Assembly (NCBI GenBank): GCA_009777535.1
Contig: WRLP01000001.1
Span: forward strand, 1-47,630
Direction: 5' to 3'
Origin: Treponema sp.
GTDB taxonomy: Bacteria; Spirochaetota; Spirochaetia; Treponematales; Breznakiellaceae
Length of the DNA: 47,630 nucleotides
Under the pieces are notes generated by a model. That model was not told the origin of the DNA. It saw nothing but the letters and a program-made list of their open reading frames with translations, and made no database searches. Shown here piece by piece: positions 37,931 to 46,596 of the stretch. Position 1 is the stretch's first letter, and the number at the start of each line of letters is the position of its first letter. A program made the translations under genes and the position numbers.

Positions 37931-39574
37931 ATGGTACCTGATATACAAAATATTGTCAAAAATTTACATCCTCTTGAAGTGCGGATACTCCTTTCTTACA
38001 AAAGGGGTGATGAACTTACTATCGAAAAAGTTGAAAGAGAACTGGGTTTCAAGCACGGACACGGAAATCAGGCTCTTTCATGGCTGGCGGGCAAGGGACT
38101 GGTCAGCGAGATACGGCGGGAGACGGCTGTTTTTTACGAGCTGACCGTTCTTGGCGAGGAGTGGAAAGACAAGGGCAGCCCCGAGGAGCGTATTCTTGAG
38201 CTTGTGCGCAGCAGGCTGGAGGAAATGAAGAGAGGTGAAAAATCCAGGCTTGGCTCGCGGCTGCAGGATATTGCCCAGGCTCTCCATATGGAAAACAAAG
38301 ACATCGGCAGCGCCTTTGGCAGTCTTTCCAAATTGGGTATTCTTAAACTTGATGAAGATAAAAATGTAACGCTCACTTTCCCGCTTGAACATTTAAGCGA
38401 CCCGTCTAAAAGTCCGGCATTTTCTCATTTTGCCGTTATCAGGGGATTACTCGAAAAAGTTGTGAAGTCCGGCGGCCTTATTGCCGAAGCGTCGCTAAAT
38501 GATGCGGAAAAAGGCATTATGGCAAGCCATGCAAAAAAGAGGGGCGCCGCCGATGCGCCGTACCGTCAGATCGACAGGGAAACCGTTGTTTACAGTTTTA
38601 CTGTTGCCGAAGACGGCTCTGTCCCCGCCGAAGCCGCTGCCGCCGGCCTTAGGGCTGCCGGTATTACAGGCGATGAAATTGGAACCCTTACGCCGGAAAT
38701 GCTTGAAGCCGGAAGCTGGAAGGGAAAGGTTTTCAGATCGTATAACGTAAGGACGCCTCCCACCCGCCTGACGCCGGGCAGGAGCAATCCTTATGCAAAA
38801 TTTCTTGAAGATGTAAAAGATAAACTCGTTTCCTTGGGTTTTGAAGAATTTGACGGCTCCCTGGTCGAGACCGAATTCTGGAATTCAGACGCTTTGTTTA
38901 TGCCGCAGTTTCATTCAGCGCGGGACATTCATGACGCTTACTACCTTGCCGAACCTGACAAGGCAAAGTTCATTGAGGAGCCCTGGCTTTCCAATGTTGC
39001 CGCCGCCCACGAAAATGGCGGAAAGACCGGCAGCAGGGGCTGGAGCTATAACTTTGATCATGAGTTCACACGGCGGCTTATTCTGCGGACACAGGGCACT
39101 GTCCTTTCGGCGCGCACTCTGCCGGCCGCGAAGATTCCGGGCAAGTACTTCGGCATTGTCCGCTGTTTCCGTTACGATCGCGTGGACGCCACCCACCTGC
39201 CGGATTTCTACCAGACCGAAGGAATTGTGTTAGGCGAAAACGTTAACCTGCGTACGCTTTTGGGAATGCTGGATATGTTTGCCCGCGAAGTGGCCGGCGC
39301 AAAGGAAGTTAAATATGTTCCCGGGTATTTTCCATTTACCGAGCCGTCGGTAGAAGTGCATATCAAGCACCCCGTGCTGGGCTGGTTCGAGCTGGGCGGC
39401 TCCGGCATTTTCCGGCCGGAGGTTACCGAAAGTCTGGGGGTAAATGTGCCGGTGGCTGCCTGGGGCATTGGCATTGATCGCATGGCGCTGATGGCGCTGG
39501 GGCTGAATGATCTGCGGGATTTATTCAGCCATGACATTGAAGGTGTCCGGCTGAGGCGCGCCAAAGCCGGTTGA
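37931..39574 (+). CDS. pheS: Phenylalanyl-tRNA synthetase alpha subunit, archaeal/spirochaetal type
   Basis: 547 residues, longer than the bacterial PheS of about 330. The N-terminal 200 are winged-helix domains (LHPLEVRILLSYKRGDELTIEKVERELGF) as in archaeal and eukaryotic PheS. The class-II core has MPQFHSARDIHDAYYL (motif 2 region), RTQGTVLSART, RCFRYDRVDATHLPDFYQTEGIV, PGYFPFTEPSVEVHI, and motif 3 at AWGIGIDRMALMALG. Spirochaetes are known to carry this type, which supports the host assignment. GGAG lies 6 bp before the ATG. The beta-subunit gene pheT is not next to it and not in the window. Confidence 0.95.
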   Translation: MVPDIQNIVKNLHPLEVRILLSYKRGDELTIEKVERELGFKHGHGNQALSWLAGKGLVSEIRRETAVFYELTVLGEEWKDKGSPEERILELVRSRLEEMKRGEKSRLGSRLQDIAQALHMENKDIGSAFGSLSKLGILKLDEDKNVTLTFPLEHLSDPSKSPAFSHFAVIRGLLEKVVKSGGLIAEASLNDAEKGIMASHAKKRGAADAPYRQIDRETVVYSFTVAEDGSVPAEAAAAGLRAAGITGDEIGTLTPEMLEAGSWKGKVFRSYNVRTPPTRLTPGRSNPYAKFLEDVKDKLVSLGFEEFDGSLVETEFWNSDALFMPQFHSARDIHDAYYLAEPDKAKFIEEPWLSNVAAAHENGGKTGSRGWSYNFDHEFTRRLILRTQGTVLSARTLPAAKIPGKYFGIVRCFRYDRVDATHLPDFYQTEGIVLGENVNLRTLLGMLDMFAREVAGAKEVKYVPGYFPFTEPSVEVHIKHPVLGWFELGGSGIFRPEVTESLGVNVPVAAWGIGIDRMALMALGLNDLRDLFSHDIEGVRLRRAKAG

Positions 39575-39583
39575 TGTATTGCA

Positions 39584-41740
39584 ATGAAAGAAGTAGAAAT
39601 ATTACCGCCCGATCGATACGGCTATGATTTTATTCCGGCAAATTTTCTGCCGCCCGGCAGGAATGAGTATTGGCTGCGTGATGCGCAAATGGCGGAGAGG
39701 AAAACCGGTATATCCCGGCGGAATCTTAATCCCCATGAAATTGAAATACTGAAAAGCAACGGAAACTACTGTCCCAACTGGGATAATTTTCTTGTAACGG
39801 ATCCTTTTGATCCGCAGCTTATCCGCAGCTCAAATTTTTATGGCCTTGTCCGGCTGGGTACGCTTAGGAATGTGCTGCTTAAACATCACGATTTCTGTGT
39901 ACCGGCGGGGATTCGCAGCAGCACAATCATATCATGCGATATCGGCGATGATTCGGCCATTCAGGATTGCGCCTATATTTCGCATTACATCATCGGAGAC
40001 AACTGCATTCTTTCCAAAGTTGACGAGATGCAGTGTACTAACCACGCAAAATTCGGCAATGGCGCAATCAAAGACGGCGAAGAAGAAGATGTGCGGGTGT
40101 GGATCGATGTGATGAATGAAGCGGGCGGGCGCTCCATTCTTCCGTTTCAGGATATGATCTGCGCAGATGCATTTCTCTGGGCTGCGTACCGCGATGATTT
40201 GGCGCTGGCGGCCAGGCTGAAAGAGATCACCCAGCAGCAGTACGGCGGCAGCCGCGGCAGGTATGGGACTGTCGGGAATGGCACGGTGATTAAAAGCTGC
40301 GCCATTATCAAGGACACGGCTGTAGGGGAGTGCGCCTATATCAAGGGTGCGAATAAATTAAAAAATTTGACAGTGCTTTCATCGGCCGAAGAACCTACGC
40401 AGATAGGTGAAGGCGTGGAGATGGTGAACGGCATTGTAGGGTTTGCGTGTAATGTTTTTTACGGGGCCAAGGCGGTACGCTTTGTACTGGGAAGAAACTG
40501 TAACTTAAAGTACGGTGCGCGCCTTATCAATTCTGTGCTGGGCGATAATTCGACTGTGTCATGCTGCGAAATACTGAACAATTTGATTTTTCCGGTTCAT
40601 GAACAGCACCACAACAATTCTTTCCTGGTCGCAAGCCTTATTCAGGGCATTTCAAACATGGCCGCAGCGGCAACAATCGGCAGCAACCACAATAGTCGCG
40701 CCAATGACGGGGAGTTACGCGCTAACCGGGGCTTCTGGCCGGGGCTGGCAGTAAGCCTGAAACACCCAAGTAGTTTCGCGTCATTTGTTATTATAAACAA
40801 GGGCGAATATCAGCACGAGCTTAATATCCCGCTGCCGTTCTCTCTTGTAAGCAATAATGTTCATAAAAACCGTCTTGTGGTGATGCCTGCCTATTACTGG
40901 ATGTACAACCTATACGCCCTCCAGCGGAATTCCTGGAAAACCTGCCGGCGCGATGTGCGCAAAGTAAAAGTCCAGCGCATTGAAGCGGATTATCTTGCGC
41001 CCGACACGGTGGAAGAAATAATAAATGCAATAACGCTTTTGAACAACTGGATTGAAGAAACCGGCTTTTCTTCAGTGGAAGCAGAAAATAAAAAATTTCT
41101 TTTGATTCGCAATAATTGCCTGGAGCGAAGCAGCCGCGAACTGATGATTGTCAAACCGTTTAGGGCGATAGCCGCCTATCAAAAGATGCTTCGCTATTAT
41201 GCGGTAAAGACCCTTGCAATGTTTCTTGACTCAAGTCCAGATCTTGATTTTAATGGCCTGTGCGATCTTCTAAAGCAGGCTGAGCCGCAGCAGAGAGTTA
41301 AGGAATGGGTAAACGCCGGCGGCCAGATAGTTCCTGCTTTTCGCTTTGATCAGCTTAGGAAAGAAATTGGCGAAGGTAAATATAAAACATGGGACGAAAT
41401 CCACAATGTTTACGGTCTTTGGGATAACGAGTACCCGCTGGACAAAGCCCGCCATGCATGGGCTGTGCTTTTGACATTAAGGAATGAAGTTCCGCCGGAC
41501 ATTTCAGTTTTCAAGGATGAGCTTGACGTGGCAGTTGATACATGCCGCTGGATCGGCAAACAGGTGTACGAAACCAGGGCAAAAGATTTCCGTAACCCCT
41601 TTAAAAAGGCGACATTCCGCAGTCAGGAAGAAATGGAACAGGTTCTGGGGAAACCGGGCGATAATTCATTTATTCGGGTAACACTCGAAGAGGTTGACTT
41701 TTTCCAGGCTATGATGGAAAAAATTAAAGGCCGGCTGTAG
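39584..41740 (+). CDS. DUF4954 left-handed beta-helix protein
   Basis: 718 residues. This large family is known from spirochaetes and Bacteroidetes; the function is not known. The first 400 residues contain hexapeptide-like repeats (IRSSTIISCDIGDDSAIQDCAYISHYIIGDNCILSK; GNGTVIKSCAIIKDTAVGECAYIKG; GRNCNLKYGARLINSVLGDNSTV) that form a left-handed beta helix as in nucleotidyl- and acyltransferases. A His-rich block (PVHEQHHNNSFL, GSNHNSRANDG) could bind metal. The rest is helical. The ATG is 9 bp after the pheS stop with no ribosome binding site, so translation may be coupled. Confidence 0.9.
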   Translation: MKEVEILPPDRYGYDFIPANFLPPGRNEYWLRDAQMAERKTGISRRNLNPHEIEILKSNGNYCPNWDNFLVTDPFDPQLIRSSNFYGLVRLGTLRNVLLKHHDFCVPAGIRSSTIISCDIGDDSAIQDCAYISHYIIGDNCILSKVDEMQCTNHAKFGNGAIKDGEEEDVRVWIDVMNEAGGRSILPFQDMICADAFLWAAYRDDLALAARLKEITQQQYGGSRGRYGTVGNGTVIKSCAIIKDTAVGECAYIKGANKLKNLTVLSSAEEPTQIGEGVEMVNGIVGFACNVFYGAKAVRFVLGRNCNLKYGARLINSVLGDNSTVSCCEILNNLIFPVHEQHHNNSFLVASLIQGISNMAAAATIGSNHNSRANDGELRANRGFWPGLAVSLKHPSSFASFVIINKGEYQHELNIPLPFSLVSNNVHKNRLVVMPAYYWMYNLYALQRNSWKTCRRDVRKVKVQRIEADYLAPDTVEEIINAITLLNNWIEETGFSSVEAENKKFLLIRNNCLERSSRELMIVKPFRAIAAYQKMLRYYAVKTLAMFLDSSPDLDFNGLCDLLKQAEPQQRVKEWVNAGGQIVPAFRFDQLRKEIGEGKYKTWDEIHNVYGLWDNEYPLDKARHAWAVLLTLRNEVPPDISVFKDELDVAVDTCRWIGKQVYETRAKDFRNPFKKATFRSQEEMEQVLGKPGDNSFIRVTLEEVDFFQAMMEKIKGRL

Positions 41741-41804
41741 TTGAACTTCGGCGGGAATGTATTGTACAATGAAATTTGTAAAAATAAATAAAATTGCCTA
41801 AACT

Positions 41805-41839
41805 TATAATACATGGAAAATTTTAGGAAATCCAAGGAG
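41805..41839 (+). promoter_or_regulatory. -10 element and ribosome binding site of fusA
   Basis: TATAAT at 41805-41810 and AAGGAG at 41834-41839, 8 bp before the ATG at 41848. A good -35 at the usual distance was not found. Confidence 0.45.
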
Positions 41840-41847
41840 TAAAAAAA

Positions 41848-43932
41848 ATGGGCGTCGATATAACCAGAATGCGAAACATCGGGATAAGTGCGCATATTGA
41901 TTCGGGAAAAACAACCCTTTCCGAACGCATTCTGTTTTACAGCAAAAAAATTCACGCAATTCATGAGGTGCGGGGCAGGGACGGCGTTGGAGCGACAATG
42001 GATCACATGGACATTGAAAGGGAAAGGGGCATCACGATTCAGTCCGCTGCAACCCAGGTTACATGGAAGGATTATTCCATAAATCTAATTGATACGCCCG
42101 GACATGTTGACTTTACAATTGAGGTTGAACGCTCCCTGCGCGTGCTGGACGGAGCGATTCTTGTGCTTTGCGCGGTCGGCGGAGTGCAGTCACAGTCGAT
42201 AACTGTAGACCGACAGTTAAAGCGTTATCATGTGCCACGCATTGCCTTCGTTAATAAGTGCGACCGCACCGGGGCGAATCCTTTTAAGGTGCGGCTCCAG
42301 CTTCGTGAAAAACTGGGACTGAACGCGGTAATGATACAGATTCCCATCGGGCTTGAAGACAAACTTGAAGGAATGGTAGACCTCGTTTCGATGAAAGCGG
42401 CATACTTCGACGGCGACAGGGGCGAGATCGTGCGTTATGCGGAAATACCCGCGCACCTGAAGGCAGATGCGGAAAAGTACCGCGAAGAATTGCTCGACGC
42501 GGTTTCCATGTTTTCCGATGAGCTTGCGGAAAAATTCCTGGCCGGCGTAGAAATACCCGAAGATGTTATTCACGGCGCGATTCGTAAAGGGACCCTTGCG
42601 GAAAAATTCGTGCCGGTAATGCTTGGCTCCGCCCATAAAAACAAGGGCATTCAGCTTTTGCTGGACGCGGTAACCCATTACCTGCCCAACCCCACCGAGG
42701 TAAAAAACTTTGCCCTGGATCTGGATAACAACGAAGAACAAAAAGAACTTTCGTCGAGTGATAAAAACCCCACTGTTGCCCTGGGTTTCAAGCTGGAAGA
42801 CGGCCAGTACGGGCAGCTTACCTATGTGCGTATTTATCAGGGCGTGCTTAAAAAGGGAGAAGAACTTCACAACACGCGCGCCCGTAAAAAATTCAAGGTG
42901 GGCAGATTGGTACGCATGCACGCCGATAATATGGAAGATATTAACGAAGGCTTCCCCGGCGACATCGTCGCCCTGTTCGGGATTGAGTGCGCCAGCGGCG
43001 ATACTTTTTGCGGAGGCGCCCTGAACTATGCAATGACTTCGATGTTTGTGCCGGAGCCGGTTATTTCACTTGCCGTTACTCCAAAAGACAAAAAGAGCGC
43101 CGATCAAATGGCGAAGGCGCTGAACCGTTTTACCAAGGAAGACCCGACCTTTCAGACTTATGTTGACGGCGAATCCAATCAGTGCATTGTAAAAGGCATG
43201 GGGGAACTGCACCTGGAGGTTTACATCGAGAGAATGCGCCGGGAGTACAAGTGCGAAGTTGAAACCGGCATGCCCCAGGTTGCCTATCGCGAGGCAATCA
43301 CCCAAAAAGCGGAATTCAACTATACCCACAGGAAGCAGACAGGCGGCGCCGGCCAGTACGGACGGGTTGCCGGTTATATCGAGCCTTTTGCTGAAGGCGA
43401 TTATGAGTTTGTTGATATGATAAAGGGCGGCGTTATTCCCACGGAATTTGTTCCAAGCTGCGACAAGGGTTTCAGGGAGGCGGCAAAAAAAGGCAGCGTG
43501 ATCGGCTTCCCCATTGTTAATCTACGCTGTTTAATTAACGACGGCCAGAGCCACCCGGTTGATTCATCGGACATTGCTTTCCAGCAGGCGGCAATCGGCG
43601 CTTTTCGTGAAGCATACGGCAAAGCAAAGCCCTGCATTCTCGAACCGATTATGAAAGTTTCCGTAGACGGCCCAACCGAATTCCAGGGAAATATTTTCGG
43701 CTCCATTAACCAGCGGCGCGGAATGATATTGTCGTCTACCGAAGACGGAATCTTTTCCCGCATAGAAGCCGAAGTACCGTTAAGCGAAATGTTCGGCTAT
43801 TCAACAGCGCTGCGTTCCCTGACCCAGGGCAAGGCGGAGTTCTCGATGGAGTTTGAAAAATACGGCAAGGTTCCGCAGAGCGTGTCCGAGGCTTTAATTA
43901 AAGAGTACGAAGGAAAGAAAAAGCAAAGATAA
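41848..43932 (+). CDS. fusA: Elongation factor G, mitochondrial EF-G1-like (spirochaetal type)
   Basis: 694 residues. GTPase motifs: G1 [10 protein letters not shown]2 with [14 protein letters not shown]3 DTPGHVDFT, and G4 NKCD (NKxD). The residues HIDSGKTT (not HIDAGKTT), [24 protein letters not shown] and [19 protein letters not shown] resemble mitochondrial EF-G1 and the EF-G1-type factors of spirochaetes, planctomycetes and deltaproteobacteria. Domains II-V follow ([39 protein letters not shown]). It moves tRNAs through the ribosome. A standard bacterial EF-G may exist elsewhere in the genome. Confidence 0.95.
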   Translation: MGVDITRMRNIGISAHIDSGKTTLSERILFYSKKIHAIHEVRGRDGVGATMDHMDIERERGITIQSAATQVTWKDYSINLIDTPGHVDFTIEVERSLRVLDGAILVLCAVGGVQSQSITVDRQLKRYHVPRIAFVNKCDRTGANPFKVRLQLREKLGLNAVMIQIPIGLEDKLEGMVDLVSMKAAYFDGDRGEIVRYAEIPAHLKADAEKYREELLDAVSMFSDELAEKFLAGVEIPEDVIHGAIRKGTLAEKFVPVMLGSAHKNKGIQLLLDAVTHYLPNPTEVKNFALDLDNNEEQKELSSSDKNPTVALGFKLEDGQYGQLTYVRIYQGVLKKGEELHNTRARKKFKVGRLVRMHADNMEDINEGFPGDIVALFGIECASGDTFCGGALNYAMTSMFVPEPVISLAVTPKDKKSADQMAKALNRFTKEDPTFQTYVDGESNQCIVKGMGELHLEVYIERMRREYKCEVETGMPQVAYREAITQKAEFNYTHRKQTGGAGQYGRVAGYIEPFAEGDYEFVDMIKGGVIPTEFVPSCDKGFREAAKKGSVIGFPIVNLRCLINDGQSHPVDSSDIAFQQAAIGAFREAYGKAKPCILEPIMKVSVDGPTEFQGNIFGSINQRRGMILSSTEDGIFSRIEAEVPLSEMFGYSTALRSLTQGKAEFSMEFEKYGKVPQSVSEALIKEYEGKKKQR

Positions 43933-43964
43933 AGGTAAAGACAAAAACCAGAAGGAGTTTTGAC

Positions 43965-44663
43965 ATGGTAAAAGAAGAACTTATACAGCGGAGTCCAATC
44001 CGGTTATTGGAGCAGTCCATCAATGGAGGATTGAAAACCGGAGAAATCGGGATCATTGCCTCGGAAAGCGGGGTAGGGAAGACATCGGTACTGGTGCAGC
44101 TTGCGCTGGATAAACTGCTTCAGTCAAAAAAAGTGATTCATGTTTCCTTTACTCAGCATACGCATTATGTGCTATCCTGGTACGAAAATATATTTGACGA
44201 ATTTATAAATAAAAAAAATCTGGAAAATGCACTGGATGTAAAAAACGAAGTTGTTAAAAACCGGGTTTTAATGAATTTTAACCAGGACGTCATGTCTAAA
44301 GATCAGATTCTGAAAAGCCTAAGGGCATTGATTGTCGAGGGCGGCTTTAATGCCGACGCCATTATCATAGATGGTTTTGATTTTTATCGTGCCGATTATG
44401 AGCGTATTGCGGCCGTTAAGGGATTTGCGGAAGGGCTCGGTCTTTCTGTCTGGTATAGCTGTACTGTAAAAACCGAAGACCAGAAGTGCGACAAAAGTGG
44501 TTTTCCCCTGGCGCTCAAGGGTTATGCCGATATGATTGATGTGGTGCTTTTGCTGGAGCCCAAACAGGATTATATAGAGTTAACGGTTTGTAAAGACCAC
44601 GGCGCCAATAATGCAAAGGCCCCTGCAATGCGCCTCGATCCAAGGACACTGCTTTTGCTTTAA
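43965..44663 (+). CDS. RecA/KaiC-like P-loop ATPase of unknown role
   Basis: 232 residues. Walker A is ASESGVGKTSVLVQLALDKL, within a RecA/DnaB-like core (LLEQSINGGLKTGEIGIIASESGVGK); Walker B is DAIIIDGFDF; later VWYSCTVKTEDQ and a hydrophobic DVVLLLEP strand fit the fold. Such proteins resemble KaiC or DnaB-like domains but lack a second domain or known motif. The ribosome binding site AGAAGGAG lies before the ATG, 32 bp after fusA, so it may share the fusA transcript. I cannot give a function. Confidence 0.7.
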   Translation: MVKEELIQRSPIRLLEQSINGGLKTGEIGIIASESGVGKTSVLVQLALDKLLQSKKVIHVSFTQHTHYVLSWYENIFDEFINKKNLENALDVKNEVVKNRVLMNFNQDVMSKDQILKSLRALIVEGGFNADAIIIDGFDFYRADYERIAAVKGFAEGLGLSVWYSCTVKTEDQKCDKSGFPLALKGYADMIDVVLLLEPKQDYIELTVCKDHGANNAKAPAMRLDPRTLLLL

Positions 44664-44684
44664 TTGGAAATGTATCATTAATTG

Positions 44685-44740
44685 TTGTTTTTTTTACAGA
44701 AGTGTGTAAAATAGAAACATAAAACCTGTTTTTAAGGAGG
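44685..44740 (+). promoter_or_regulatory. Promoter and ribosome binding site of the lipoprotein gene
   Basis: -35 TTGTTT at 44685-44690, a 16-bp spacer, and -10 TAAAAT at 44707-44712. AAGGAGG lies shortly before the ATG at 44746. Confidence 0.45.
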
Positions 44741-44745
44741 AAGTC

Positions 44746-45156
44746 ATGAAAAAATTGGCTTTATTAACGGGAATTCTGGCAGTAGTGCTGGTATTCGGAA
44801 TGACGGTTGTTGGGTGTGATAGTGGCTCGTCAAGCGGCGGAGGTGGAGGCGGGATTGATGAAACATCATGGGCGAAACTTACTGCCGGATCCGGTTACTG
44901 GGATAAAACAAGTGACATTGACATAGTAAAGCATATAGGTTTTAAAGAGAAAGACGGTGTAAAATATTTTATCCAGGATTGGTACTTTGATCAAGAACAT
45001 GCCATTTCCAGCTTGACATCAAGCTCAATCTCATTGGCATCTCCAATGGATAAGTATCCCGTTAAATATGCGCTTAGTTCCGATGATAGTGTTATCACGA
45101 TTCAAGATCATAACGATGTTTTTGACATTGGCGGTACATACACTTTGAGAGATTGA
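44746..45156 (+). CDS. Small treponeme-type lipoprotein
   Basis: 136 residues. The signal MKKLALLTGILAVVLVFGM is followed by a lipobox VVGC (Cys about 24) and a Gly/Ser linker (DSGSSSGGGGGG). The rest (TSWAKLTAGSGYWDKTSD, GVKYFIQDWYFDQEHA, IQDHNDVFDIGGTYTL) has no recognised domain. Very similar signal-linker starts are common in multi-copy lipoprotein families of host-associated treponemes. The site is probably the outer leaflet or periplasm. A strong ribosome binding site and promoter lie upstream. Confidence 0.75.
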   Translation: MKKLALLTGILAVVLVFGMTVVGCDSGSSSGGGGGGIDETSWAKLTAGSGYWDKTSDIDIVKHIGFKEKDGVKYFIQDWYFDQEHAISSLTSSSISLASPMDKYPVKYALSSDDSVITIQDHNDVFDIGGTYTLRD

Positions 45157-45181
45157 AGTCACATAACGTTCCGATTGACGA

Positions 45182-45255
45182 CATTCCAGCCCGCCTTATA
45201 AGGCAAGCCGCTTTTCGCAACTAAGTTTAAAGCGGGTTTGCGGTGGGCTGGAATG
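45182..45255 (+). repeat. 74-nt inverted repeat after the lipoprotein gene
   Basis: CATTCCAGCCC (45182-45192) pairs perfectly with GGGCTGGAATG (45245-45255). An inner stem pairs CCGCTTT (45208-45214) with AAAGCGG (45229-45235). There is no T-run after it, so a simple terminator is unlikely. A weaker CGCGT/ACGCG hairpin follows at 45266-45282. The remaining gap up to about 45550 is very AT-rich and I see no gene in it. Confidence 0.65.
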
Positions 45256-45556
45256 CGGGTGAAGTCGCGTCTTTGGTACGCGGCGCGGGCATTTTTATGT
45301 AAATGATTATGTGGTTATACTACAATGACATGCCTCTACTCTATTTTTCTATCCATTACTTTTTTATATAATATTTCTTCTAAATTTCTTCTTTGATCTA
45401 TACATAATACCATATTTAGTTTGTCTTATCAATATTTAATACTTAATATTTTTCTCTTTCTACCAAAATTTTTAATAAAAATTGAATAATGAGATCGTTC
45501 AAAAGCCCAATAAGGGCTGGCATTTCCCTAAAAATCCACTTATGTAAGGTATTTCC

Positions 45557-45579
45557 CATATAATCATATGTGGTATAAT
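45557..45579 (+). promoter_or_regulatory. Extended -10 promoter of the DUF1566 lipoprotein gene, with a small palindrome
   Basis: TGGTATAAT at 45571-45579 matches the extended -10. The palindrome CATAT-AATC-ATATG (45557-45570) lies just upstream, where a regulator could bind. The leader of about 77 nt holds a CAGGG/CCCTG hairpin (45618-45640) and AAGGAG at 45651-45656. Confidence 0.5.
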
Positions 45580-45662
45580 GAGTATTCGCCGTATATGCAA
45601 ATAAACAAACTGCAAAACAGGGAAAAAACAAAAAACCCTGAATTTGACAAAAGGAGCCAAAT

Positions 45663-46496
45663 ATGATGCCATCAAGGAAGTCGTTCTCTGTTACATCACT
45701 TGTAACTTGCAGCCTTTTTATCATTGTAACACTTACATTTACAGCTTGTCCCAGTTCCAACGACGGACATAACCACACACCCGGAGCAGTTGCCACTTGT
45801 ACCACACCTCAAATTTGTACAGATTGCAAAGATGTTATTGTAGCCGCACTCGGACACGATGAATCTACAAAAACAGTAAACGGACTTTGTGCGAGAACTG
45901 GATGCACAAGCCCATTGCTCTACACAATCGGTGATACAGGACCCGGCGAAGGTAAAATTTTCTATATCGCTGATGATGGTTTTGATGTAGAAGGCTATAC
46001 AGGTACAACAGGATCATTCGCAGGATACACCGCCCACTACCTTGAGGTTGCACCTGCAAACGCTTCTGATCCAATATGTTGGGGGTTAGCAACTCTTGAT
46101 GACAACACAGAGATAGGCAACGGGTTAACAACTTATGCAAATGATGTGGCAGCAGACAATGCAATATCTAATGGCATAATAGGCAACGGCAGAAAAGACA
46201 CACAAATTATTATTGCGGAAATGGGTTCAAGCTTAGAATACGCCGCAAGGTCAGCCTCTGAATATACTACGGACAGCGGTCATACTGATTGGTTTTTGCC
46301 CAGTATCACAGAATTCAATTTGCTTTACCAAAGCACAAGTACAGTTAGCGGTATGCCGACAAGCGGCAATTTCTGGTCTTCATCCCAGCTTGATAAATGG
46401 CAAGCGTGGTATCAGAATTTCTTTTTTTGCAATCAGCAATTCACTGCCAAGAATAGTAGTACTTCAATAACAGTTCGTGCTGTCCGGGCTTTTTAA
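45663..46496 (+). CDS. DUF1566-like secreted lipoprotein
   Basis: 277 residues. The signal ends in a lipobox-like FTAC (Cys about 29). A Cys-rich segment follows (ATCTTPQICTDCKD, LCARTGCTS), then the pattern of DUF1566/C-type-lectin-like domains: GDTGPGEGKIFYIADDG at the start, HYLEVAPANASD, DWFLPSITEFNLLYQ in the middle, and at the end NFWSSSQLDKWQAWYQNFFFCNQQFTAK and ITVRAVRAF. In this fold the last third forms the ligand face. The distribution is broad in Treponema and Bacteroidetes; the role is unknown. The ATG has AAGGAG 6 bp upstream. Confidence 0.8.
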   Translation: MMPSRKSFSVTSLVTCSLFIIVTLTFTACPSSNDGHNHTPGAVATCTTPQICTDCKDVIVAALGHDESTKTVNGLCARTGCTSPLLYTIGDTGPGEGKIFYIADDGFDVEGYTGTTGSFAGYTAHYLEVAPANASDPICWGLATLDDNTEIGNGLTTYANDVAADNAISNGIIGNGRKDTQIIIAEMGSSLEYAARSASEYTTDSGHTDWFLPSITEFNLLYQSTSTVSGMPTSGNFWSSSQLDKWQAWYQNFFFCNQQFTAKNSSTSITVRAVRAF

Positions 46497-46561
46497 GCAT
46501 TGAGCTATTTGTCCTTTTGAAGGATTTCTGATTGTAGGTCAAGCAACGGCGTAAACAGGGC

Positions 46562-46590
46562 TTGTATAGCGATTCTGCCGATACTATTAT
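46562..46590 (+). promoter_or_regulatory. Predicted leaderless promoter of the NlpC/P60 gene
   Basis: -35 TTGTAT at 46562-46567, a 17-bp spacer, and -10 TATTAT at 46585-46590. An ATG touches the hexamer at 46591; a second in-frame ATG at 46597, 6 bp after it, lies where the transcript should begin. No ribosome binding site is present. Confidence 0.5.
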
Positions 46591-46596
46591 ATGGGT

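Noticed and set aside
45266-45300. Rho-independent terminator after the lipoprotein gene
   Set aside because: The CGCGT/ACGCG stem is short and several bases separate it from the T-run.
45443-45805. Minus-strand frame of 120 codons across the AT-rich gap
   Set aside because: It overlaps the start of the DUF1566 gene and its promoter; no ribosome binding site or motif.
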